From Clostridia bacterium (lineage in GTDB: Bacteria > Bacillota > DSM-521 > Neomoorellales > Neomoorellaceae), in the NCBI GenBank assembly GCA_030445875.1, contig JASUSX010000123.1:1-6902 (forward strand): DNA of 6,902 nt. Direction: 5' to 3'. Below are positions 1 to 6,700 of the stretch, one piece after another. The stretch's first letter is position 1, and every line of letters starts with the position of its first letter. The position numbers were made by a program, and so were the translations under genes. The notes under the pieces were generated by a model. The model saw only the letters and a program-made list of their open reading frames with translations. It had not been told where the DNA came from and ran no database searches.

Positions 1-309
1 CGTCCCCATTTCTGTTTCTATTCTGGTAAACCGGTTTTCGTATTTATTATCTAGTTCGTTAAACCTACCTTCAAACTTTTTTTCTAACTCGGTAAACCTA
101 CCTTCAAACTTTTTCTCTAACTCGGCAAACCGACTTTCGAATTTTTTCTCTAACTCGGTAAACCGGGTTTCTACCTTACTAAACCTGGTTTCCCAGCGTG
201 CATCCATGTTATTAAGCTGCTGGACCAGGTAATTGAAGGGGTCAAAACCTCGCGTATAGGATATATCATCTATCCCGGCAGCTATTTCTTTCCTGGCTTC
301 TTCAGGCAT
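1..309 (-). CDS. Coiled-coil protein with 11-residue repeats (N-terminal part; cut by window edge)
   Basis: I do not recognise this gene. It begins with ATG at 309-307 (MPEEARKEIAAGIDDISYTR), preceded by a strong GGGGAGG ribosome binding site at 323-317 with a 7-nt gap. The frame stays open for 103 codons to the left edge, so the C-terminus is missing. Residues 1-40 form a short head. From about residue 41 the chain becomes a charged helix: one heptad-like step (RFSKVET) followed by 11-residue units of the type RFTELEKKFEG at 49-59, 60-70, 71-81 and 82-92, and a degenerate fifth from 93. Phe/Leu/Phe spacing in each unit predicts a long coiled coil, so it is probably oligomeric. No signal peptide or membrane segment is visible in this part. 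The gene is clearly more AT-rich than its neighbours (22 of the first 60 bases are G or C). It lies 72 bp downstream of the P-type ATPase gene on the same strand but may have its own promoter. Confidence 0.8.
   Translation of the reverse strand, partial: MPEEARKEIAAGIDDISYTRGFDPFNYLVQQLNNMDARWETRFSKVETRFTELEKKFESRFAELEKKFEGRFTELEKKFEGRFNELDNKYENRFTRIETEMGT
34..165 (-). repeat. Four in-frame 33-bp tandem repeats encoding 11-residue coiled-coil units
   Basis: The unit recurs every 33 bp: the plus-strand word AAACC starts at 28, 61, 94, 127 and 160. The copies at 61-93 and 94-126 differ at only two of 33 bases. Each unit encodes R-F-x-E-L-E-K-K-F-E-x, so the array is in frame and adds whole 11-residue steps to the coiled coil. 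A degenerate fifth copy continues to the window edge. The near-identity at DNA level suggests recent expansion by slippage or unequal recombination. Confidence 0.9.
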
Positions 310-329
310 ACCTTTTCCTCCCCGTTACA

Positions 330-358
330 ATTGTACCACTATCGCCCGGGACGGGCAA
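330..358 (-). promoter_or_regulatory. Possible promoter of the coiled-coil gene
   Basis: On the minus strand, TTGCCC (358-353) is followed after exactly 17 bp by TACAAT (335-330), a 5-of-6 match to the -10 consensus. The -35 match is only 4 of 6. Transcription would start near 323, at the edge of the ribosome binding site, giving a very short leader. The -10 lies inside a perfect 10-bp palindrome, TACAATTGTA (326-335). A second -35-like TTGACA lies at 380-375 but has no -10 at a suitable distance. Confidence 0.35.
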
Positions 359-361
359 TAG
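339..361 (-). other. 10-bp hairpin between ATPase and coiled-coil genes
   Basis: The arms CTATTGCCCG and CGGGCGATAG are separated by three bases. In the minus-strand transcript all ten pairs form, one of them G-U. In the plus-strand transcript the same position is a C-A mismatch, so the structure favours minus-strand RNA. It begins about 20 bp after the ATPase stop codon, where a transcript-end or RNA-stabilising structure would be expected. No U-tract follows it, so a standard intrinsic terminator is not supported. It also overlaps the possible promoter at 330-358. Confidence 0.45.
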
Positions 362-381
362 CAATTCCTATCCCTGTCAAG

Positions 382-2970
382 CTATCCGTGCTGTCCGGGC
401 CGGTAGCACGCCATCACCGCGCCGGGGAGCAGAGCGGCTGCAACTACCAGACCCCATGCCCCGGCGGGTAAGATAGTTGTCCCCAGGAGGGCCTGTAAGA
501 GCGGCAGGTAGACGGCCAGGAAAGTTATGGTTACGGCTCCCAGGGCCCAGAGGTTAAGGAGGCCGTTGCTAAAGAAACCCTGGCGGAAAGGGGGCACACT
601 GATGGTCCGCAGAGAATAGGCCAGCAGGACGTGGCCCAGCATCCAGGTGGCAAAGGCGGCCGTTTGGCGTGCCGGTAGCGGGGCGGGTCTCCACCAGAGC
701 TGCAGGCCCTGGTAGGCAATTCCTACCGCCAGGGCCAAGAGCAGGCCCCCGGTGAAGATTACCCGCACCATAGATTGGTCCACGAAGGGCTGTCCCGGCC
801 GGCGCGGAGGGTGCGCCATCAGGGGTTCCTCCTGCGGTTCGATAACAAAGGCGGCCGAGGCGGCCAGGTCCATGAAGAGCTCCAGGAGGATGATCATCAA
901 AGGTGAAAGGGGAGCGGCCTGCCCCAGGGCGACCGGCACCAGTATGGCGGCGATGAGGGCTACCTTCACCGCCAGGTAATAGCGCACCGCCTTTTGCAGG
1001 TTGGCCAGCAGGCCGCGGCCCAGGCGAATGGCCGTGGCCAGGGTGGCAAAGCGGTCATCACTCAAAACGACGCCGGCGGCCTCGCGGGCGACGTCGGTGC
1101 CCTGGCCGCCCATGGCCAGGCCCACATGGGCCACGGCCAGGGCCGGGGCGTCGTTGATGCCGTCACCGATCATGGCGACTATTTCCCCCCGCGCCTGCAG
1201 GGCCTGGACCAGCTGGAATTTCTGCTCCGGGGTGATGCGGGCCAGGACCCGGGTTTCCCGGAGGGCGTGGTCCCGTTCATCGGGGTTTAACTGTTCCAGT
1301 TCGGCGCCGGTAAGGATCCCGGACGCCGGTATGCCGGCCTGCCGGGCGATGTGCTGCGCCGCGGCCGGGTGGTCGCCGGTAGCGAGAAATACTTTGATGC
1401 CGGCCCGCTGGACGGCGGCCACGGCAGCGGCGGCCTCCGGGCGTAAGGAATCGGCAAAGGCTAAGAAACCCAGCAGGGTTAGTTCCCGGCCCGCCACCCC
1501 GGCGTTCTCCGGCAGGGCCGAATCGGGGAAGGAGCGGCGGGCGACGGCCAGGACACGTTTACCTGCAGCGGCCAATTGTTCCAGGGCGGCAGCGGCCTCC
1601 CGGCGCATGTCAGCCGCCATTACCTCCCCTTCGCTGCCGGCCCGGGTGCAGAGGGCCAGGACCTCTTCAGCCGCCCCCTTGACATACAGGGTGGCTGCAT
1701 CCGAACTGACATACAAAGCCCCTGTCCAGCGTTGCCCGGCACTGAAAGGATAAAAGGCCCGCAGTTCTCCCCCGGGCAAGTCCAGGTCACCCGCGGCTTC
1801 AGCCAGGGCTTTCTCCAGGGGGTCATGGACTTCGGCGGCGACCGGGCTGCGGGCCCGGAGGGCTGCTGTTAATAGTTCCCCGGCGGCGCTATCCGGCCGT
1901 GCCAGGTCCGGGGTGACGTATCCGTCCCCAGGCAGCCAGAGGGTTTCCAGAGCCAGGGAGTTGGCCGTTAGGGTACCGGTCTTATCGGTGACCACGGTGG
2001 TAATATGTCCCAGGGTTTCCGCAGCCCGCAGCCGGCGTACCAGGGCCTTTTCCCGGGCGAGCTGCAGCGACCCCAGGCCCAGGACCATGGTCACCAGGAT
2101 GGGTAGTTCTTCGGGGATGGTGGCAAAGGCCAGGCTCAGGCCCGTTAGTATCGCCCGCGGCCAGGGCTCCCCGGCCACCAGGTATTGGAGGAGGGGAATA
2201 AACACTGCAAAGGCCAGGGCAATAAAGGCCAGCACCCGGCTCAATTCGCGCATCAACTGCTGCAGGGGGGTACGCGGCTCGCGGGCCTGGCGCACCAGGC
2301 CGGTGACGCGTCCCAGTTCCGTGGCCAGTCCGGTGGCCACCACGCAGGCCAGGCCTTCGCCCCGGGTTATAACCGTACCCTGATAAACCATATTACGGCG
2401 GTCGGCCAGGGGGGTCGTCGGGTCCAGGGGCCGGGTGTCTTTTTCCACCGGCAGGGATTCCCCGGTCAGGGGTGACTCATCGACGGCCAGACCGGCGCTC
2501 ACCAGCAGGCGGGCGTCAGCCGGGACGCGGTTGCCAGCCTGGAGGACCAGGATATCGCCGGGGACAATGGCGTCGGTGTTAACTGCTTCTACCTGGCCCT
2601 GGCGCAGGACCGGGGTGGTGGGAGCGTTCAACTCCTGCAGGGCGGCAATAGCTTTTTTGGCGCGGAATTCGGTCCCGACTTCAATAAAGACAATGCCCAG
2701 GATAATAGCCATTACCGCCAGGGCCTCCCCCGGTTCGCCGAGGAGGAAATAGGCGACAGCTACTGCCAGGAGCAAAAGGATCATGGGTTCGCGGATTTCT
2801 TCGGCAAAGATATGCCAGAAGGATAGGGTGGAGCGCAGGCGGGTACAATTGGGGCCGTGAATCTCCAGGCGCCGGTAGGCTTCGCCAGGGTTTAACCCCT
2901 GCTCCGGGTCAACCTGCTGGCTGGCCAGTACTTCCTCCGGCGTCTGCGCCCAGGGATTGGTCGACGACAT
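382..2970 (-). CDS. P2-like cation-transporting P-type ATPase (HAD family), substrate uncertain
   Basis: This is an 862-residue membrane ion pump that couples ATP hydrolysis to cation movement through an aspartyl-phosphate intermediate. All catalytic landmarks are present: an N-terminal cation-ATPase region (about 10-75), actuator loop TGES 169-172, phosphorylation motif DKTGTLT with Asp329, nucleotide-domain KGA 431-433, TGD 531-533, and the hinge GDGINDAP 602-609 with Asp603 and Asp607. Ten membrane helices are apparent, with M1-M2 near 60-100, M3-M4 near 245-300, M5-M6 near 660-710 and four more after 730, as in P2 pumps. There is no CPC motif or N-terminal metal-binding domain, which argues against a P1B heavy-metal pump. 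The ion site is atypical: M4 reads PEELP (286-290) rather than PEGLP, M5 has Lys669, and M6 has Glu697 and Asp701. ATG at 2970 has AGAGGA at 2983-2978. It lies 94 bp downstream of the ChrB-like gene and is probably co-transcribed with it. An automatic 'calcium-transporting' label would be a guess. Confidence 0.95.
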   Translation of the reverse strand: MSSTNPWAQTPEEVLASQQVDPEQGLNPGEAYRRLEIHGPNCTRLRSTLSFWHIFAEEIREPMILLLLAVAVAYFLLGEPGEALAVMAIILGIVFIEVGTEFRAKKAIAALQELNAPTTPVLRQGQVEAVNTDAIVPGDILVLQAGNRVPADARLLVSAGLAVDESPLTGESLPVEKDTRPLDPTTPLADRRNMVYQGTVITRGEGLACVVATGLATELGRVTGLVRQAREPRTPLQQLMRELSRVLAFIALAFAVFIPLLQYLVAGEPWPRAILTGLSLAFATIPEELPILVTMVLGLGSLQLAREKALVRRLRAAETLGHITTVVTDKTGTLTANSLALETLWLPGDGYVTPDLARPDSAAGELLTAALRARSPVAAEVHDPLEKALAEAAGDLDLPGGELRAFYPFSAGQRWTGALYVSSDAATLYVKGAAEEVLALCTRAGSEGEVMAADMRREAAAALEQLAAAGKRVLAVARRSFPDSALPENAGVAGRELTLLGFLAFADSLRPEAAAAVAAVQRAGIKVFLATGDHPAAAQHIARQAGIPASGILTGAELEQLNPDERDHALRETRVLARITPEQKFQLVQALQARGEIVAMIGDGINDAPALAVAHVGLAMGGQGTDVAREAAGVVLSDDRFATLATAIRLGRGLLANLQKAVRYYLAVKVALIAAILVPVALGQAAPLSPLMIILLELFMDLAASAAFVIEPQEEPLMAHPPRRPGQPFVDQSMVRVIFTGGLLLALAVGIAYQGLQLWWRPAPLPARQTAAFATWMLGHVLLAYSLRTISVPPFRQGFFSNGLLNLWALGAVTITFLAVYLPLLQALLGTTILPAGAWGLVVAAALLPGAVMACYRPGQHG

Positions 2971-3002
2971 GGCTTAATCCTCTTTTCATGGCTCCCGTTC
3001 GC

Positions 3003-3021
3003 TGGTGGCGGCCTACCACCA
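3003..3021 (-). other. Small hairpin in the leader between the ChrB-like and ATPase genes
   Basis: TGGTGG and CCACCA form a six-pair stem around a seven-base loop, about 32 bp upstream of the ATPase start codon and away from its ribosome binding site. No U-tract follows in either direction, so it is not a convincing terminator. In a chrB-like/ATPase transcript it could affect stability or relative expression. The rest of this 94-bp gap shows no good promoter. Confidence 0.25.
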
Positions 3022-3064
3022 TGAGGGGCTCTTCTGAAATGGAATAAACGATGGGAATGGGGTA

Positions 3065-3640
3065 CTAGTTACCCGGATGGGATTCGTCAGTTTTGGAGGC
3101 ACTATAGGCCAGGTCGGTAAATCTGGCCAGGGCTGCGCGTGCTTCTTCAATCAACCTTGCCGCTTCTTCACCCAGGGGGGCATGATACCAGTCCCGCTGC
3201 CGGGCGCGCTGATACCAGCGCTCGATTTTTTCCAGTTCCGCTTCCTCCTCTTCCACCTCCGCCGGGGAAAAATTATGGATGCGGATTTCCTTGTCCAGTT
3301 CGGCCAGGTATTTATGGATTTCTTTAATCATTTCCTGGTATTCTGTGTTGCGCAGTTCCCGAAATTCTTTTATGACCCTTGTTTCTTGCTGGGAATCGAG
3401 TTCCAGGTCGCGAAAGAGATAGGAGTTACCGACAAATTCCTTCACCCGGGCCTGCAATTGTTCCAGCTTCTCCAGCAGGCCGGGCTGCGCCGGCAGCAGG
3501 CAGACAGCCTGCTGCAGGTAGAGGGCTCCCAGCCGGTTGAGTTCGCGCCAGAGGTAAATACGTTTACTGGAAGGTTCGCCGGGCACCTTGTAAATAAAAA
3601 GGTGCCATTTTTGCTGCGGCGCCGGAGTAAGGGTGTCCAA
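3065..3640 (-). CDS. chrB: ChrB N-terminal-domain protein (chromate-resistance regulator family)
   Basis: A 191-residue soluble protein resembling the N-terminal domain of ChrB throughout its length. Recognisable parts are the opening strand WHLFIYKVP (12-20), SKRIYLWRELNRLGA (25-39), VCLLP (46-50), the helical NTEYQEMIKEIHKYLAELDKE (98-118), and the acidic EEEEAELEKIERWYQRARQRDWY (130-152) followed by a closing helix ending near LAY. The C-terminal 'chromate resistance exported' domain of full-length ChrB is absent; the protein ends naturally with a TAG stop. ChrB in proteobacterial chr operons is a chromate-responsive transcriptional regulator; here no ChrA transporter is visible and the downstream gene is a P-type ATPase instead. 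I chose TTG at 3640 because AGGGAGG (3655-3649) sits 8 nt upstream. A longer frame from TTG at 3664 (199 residues) has no ribosome binding site and would overlap the operator. The gene symbol reflects domain family only. Confidence 0.8.
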   Translation of the reverse strand: MDTLTPAPQQKWHLFIYKVPGEPSSKRIYLWRELNRLGALYLQQAVCLLPAQPGLLEKLEQLQARVKEFVGNSYLFRDLELDSQQETRVIKEFRELRNTEYQEMIKEIHKYLAELDKEIRIHNFSPAEVEEEEAELEKIERWYQRARQRDWYHAPLGEEAARLIEEARAALARFTDLAYSASKTDESHPGN

Positions 3641-3656
3641 AGGCCATACCTCCCTA

Positions 3657-3689
3657 TGTAACAACAGTTACAATGTAACATATGTTGCA
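3657..3689. promoter_or_regulatory. Tandem dyad operator (two 16-bp inverted repeats)
   Basis: Dyad 1 is TGTAAC-AACA-GTTACA (3657-3672), a perfect inverted repeat. Dyad 2 is TGTAAC-ATAT-GTTGCA (3674-3689), with one mismatched pair. They are separated by one base and their centres are 17 bp apart, so two dimers would bind on nearly opposite faces of the helix or as an overlapping array. Dyad 2 occupies part of the spacer and overlaps the -10 of the minus-strand promoter, and dyad 1 covers the expected start site and runs up to the ribosome binding site of the ChrB-like gene. This position predicts repression. The ChrB-like protein is one candidate binder; an unlinked regulator is equally possible. 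Confidence 0.7.
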
Positions 3690-3700
3690 AGTCAGGTCAA
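3672..3700 (-). promoter_or_regulatory. Promoter of the ChrB-like gene / ATPase unit
   Basis: On the minus strand, TTGACC (3700-3695) is a 5-of-6 match to the -35 consensus. After exactly 17 bp comes TACATT (3677-3672), a 4-of-6 match to the -10. Transcription would start near 3665, about 25 bases before the TTG start codon, leaving room for the AGGGAGG ribosome binding site at 3655-3649. This supports the shorter reading frame, because the TTG at 3664 would then lie at the extreme 5' end. The element is interleaved with the tandem dyads. Confidence 0.6.
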
Positions 3701-3784
3701 GATTAAACAGGGGTGTAGCAGGAAAAATTATGCTGCACAGCGAATATTGAACGGATATACGGCAAGCAGGAGCGAGAAGTCTTT

Positions 3785-6700
3785 ATGCTTATCCTACATG
3801 GCACCTGGGTGCAGGGTACAGATCAAGGAGTAAACGGTCGCTTTTTTATTTGGGGGGAATCCCCGGCTGGAGTAAGGCAGCGGTACACCGTCTTGAACCG
3901 GACAGCAAAGAACAAGCCGCCGGTGCATCCCTTCCAGGCCTCGGAACAGGAGCTGATCACCGCCCTGCTCGATCTGGGGGCCGGCCTGTATAAAAGCATC
4001 CCCCTGGCAGCGCCAGGGGTCGACAGGGTCCAGTTGCTCCTGCCCGCGACCAGGGGCGGGCCTATACCTTCACCGGAATTGCGTCTCTTAACTGGAAATA
4101 ATGCTGCTGCCCGCCGGGGAAGGCCTCCAAAAGAAGCCTCCTCGGCCTTAACCCCCTGGGAGGTCAAGGGATTGGCCGTTTCCCCGGTATGGCTCATCAA
4201 AATCCTGGCCCGGCTAAAGGAAGGAAACCATGTAACCAGCCAGGGCCATATTCTGGCCCCGGACCTCCTGTTCTGGAGCCTGGCGGCCAAACTGGCCCTG
4301 GAACTCCTGGTGCGTGAACGCTTGGTCCCAGCGGTGTTAGAAGTAGAAAAGGGACCGGCTCGCAAACAGGTCGCGGCCAACGGCAATGCCCGGCCGGCCT
4401 TGCAGGCAGCCTGGCAGGCCCTCCTGGACCAGCCAGAGGATACGGGCAGGGTTGCGGTACTGGCGGCTGGGATGCCACCGGCCTGCCGGGCCGCGGCAGG
4501 TAGCGCACCGGTAGACCCGCGCGCACTGGTAGAGGATTTCCTCCACGGAACGGTGGATGCTGTGGCCCGGCACTTCCTGGCCACTTCGCCCCTGGAAGGG
4601 AGGCTTAAGGCCCTCGAGGATAACCTACCGGCCAGGTGGGTTTTAGCCCTGGCCAGGGAAAAACCCATCATCAATGGAACCCTGCTAGAAACAAAGGACT
4701 TGCTGGAAAAAATCCCTGCCTGGAACAGGTCGCTGGTTGTCCAGCCTGGGACAGTAGCTTTTCGCACCTGCTTTCGTCTGGAGGCCCCGACAGCGGAAGG
4801 AGCAGAAGAGGTGGAAAGCAGGCGGAGCAGGCAGCGGGTGGCAAAGCCGGCCTGGCAGTTACAGTTTTTGCTTCAGGCCAGCGATGATCCGAGCCTTTTG
4901 GTGCCTGCCGGCAGGGTCTGGCAGGAAAGGGGTAGCGTCCTGGAGTTCCTCAACCGCCGTTTTGCCAACCCCCAGGAGCGGCTCCTGGCCGACCTGGGCC
5001 GGGCGGCGCGGGTGTTCCCGCCTCTGGAGAGAAGCTTGACAAGTCCTTCCCCGGAAGGCTGTCCGCTAACCACCACCGAAGCCTACACCTTCTTAAGGGA
5101 AGCCGCCGGCCTCCTGGCTGAAAGCGGCTTCGGCGTGCTGGTTCCCTCCTGGTGGGGACAACATAAATCCCGCCTGGGACTGCGCCTGCGCTTGCACGCC
5201 CGGGAGCGAACTGGCAGGGCCAGAAAAGGATCGGCAACCCCTGGCGGCCTGGGCTTCGACACCCTGGTTAATTATGAGTGGCAAGTAGCCCTGGGCGATA
5301 CGGTAATCGACCGCAAGGAATTTGAACGGCTGGCAGCCTTGAAGGTCCCCTTGGTCCAGGTGCGGGGCCAGTGGGTGGAGGTGAGGCCGGAGGAACTGGC
5401 GGCCGCGGCCCGCTTCTGGCAGCAACGGGAAGCGCAGGGGGCTATGTCCCTGGCCGAGGCCCTGCGTTATAGCCTGCTGGCGGGAACTGGTGCCGTCGAT
5501 TACGGCGAATTAGACGGCGGGGGAAAGGCGACGGTAACCCTTCCGGTGCTGGGTGTGGCCCTGGAGGGGCCCCTGGTCGCCCACCTGGAAAAGCTGCAGG
5601 AGGACCATAAAATAATCAACCTCTCCCAGCCCATCGGTTTCCGGGGGAGTTTACGGCCCTACCAGGTACGCGGCTTTTCCTGGCTTAATTTTGTAACCTC
5701 ACTGGGCCTGGGGGCTTGCCTGGCCGATGATATGGGCCTGGGCAAGACCATCCAGCTCCTGGCCCTGCTGCTCCACCGTAAAGAGCAGGGCCTGGTCAGC
5801 GGCCCGGTGCTGCTCATCTGCCCCACTTCGGTGGTCGGTAACTGGCAACGGGAAGTGGCGCGCTTTGCCCCCGCCCTGCAGGTCCTGATCCACCACGGCG
5901 GCGAGCGCCTCAGCGGTGATAGCTTTCGCCAGGAAACGGCCCGGTACGACCTGGTAATTAGCACCTACAGCCTTGCTTCCCGGGATGAGAAAGATCTGGC
6001 CGCCGTAGCCTGGGACGGGGTAGTGCTGGATGAGGCCCAGAACATCAAAAACCCGGAGGCCAAACAGACCCGCAGTATCCGCCGGCTTAAGGCTGGCTTC
6101 CGTATCGCCCTGACTGGTACGCCGGTGGAAAACCATTTGGGCGAGCTGTGGTCGATCATGGAATTCTTGAACCCTGGTTACCTGGGCAGCCAGCCCGACT
6201 TTCGTCGTCGTTTCATGGTCCCCATCGAACGCTACCGGGATCAGGAACGGGCGGCTAGACTAAGAAACCTGGTGCAACCCTTCATTCTACGGCGGTTAAA
6301 GACAGATCCCACCATTATCCGCGACCTGCCGGCCAAGCAGGAGATCAAGGTCTTTTGCCATTTGACCAGGGAACAGGCGACCCTCTACGAAGCCGTGGTC
6401 CAGGATATGCTGCAGAAGATTGACGAGGCTACCGGCATCGAACGCAAAGGGCTGGTCCTGGCTACTTTAGCCAAACTGAAACAGGTCTGCAACCACCCGG
6501 CCCAGTTCCTCGGCGATGGCAGCGTCCTGGCCGGCCGCTCCGGCAAGATGGCCCGCCTGCAGGAGATGCTGGAAGAAGTACTGGCCGCAGGGGAAAGGGC
6601 CCTTATCTTTACCCAGTTCGCCATCATGGGGCAGTTGCTCCAGGGGTATTTACAGGAGGCTTTTAACCGGGAAGTCCTTTTCCTGCATGGGGGTGTACCC

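Noticed and set aside
28..192. Regular 33-bp repeats resembling a CRISPR array
   Set aside because: The repeats are directly adjacent without spacers and are in frame with a gene that has a good ribosome binding site; they encode coiled-coil units.
339..361. Hairpin as a rho-independent terminator of the ATPase gene
   Set aside because: No run of U residues follows the stem on either strand, so it is reported only as a hairpin.
1001..1753. 250-codon plus-strand open frame opposite the ATPase gene
   Set aside because: It lies wholly antisense to conserved ATPase coding sequence, its translation is Ser/Arg/Ala-rich and resembles no family; it is a by-product of high GC.
382..2970. Heavy-metal (P1B) ATPase
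   Set aside because: There is no CPC/SPC motif and no metal-binding N-terminal domain; helix layout and PEELP place it among P2-like pumps.
2910..2989. Small upstream frame starting ATG at 2989 that overlaps the ATPase start
   Set aside because: It has no clear ribosome binding site and runs out of frame into the ATPase coding sequence with no recognisable product.
3077..3661. 194-codon plus-strand open frame opposite the ChrB-like gene
   Set aside because: It mirrors a clearly recognisable ChrB-domain protein on the other strand, and its translation shows no domain of its own.
3657..3689. Biotin-repressor (BirA) operator
   Set aside because: The half-sites resemble TTGTAAC/GTTACAA, but the BirA site needs about 15-16 bp between arms; here the arms are 4 bp apart and no biotin gene is present.
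3823..4767. 314-codon minus-strand open frame opposite the SNF2 gene
   Set aside because: It is antisense to the N-terminal region of the SNF2 protein, has low-complexity Ser/Arg/Ala composition and lacks a ribosome binding site I can see.
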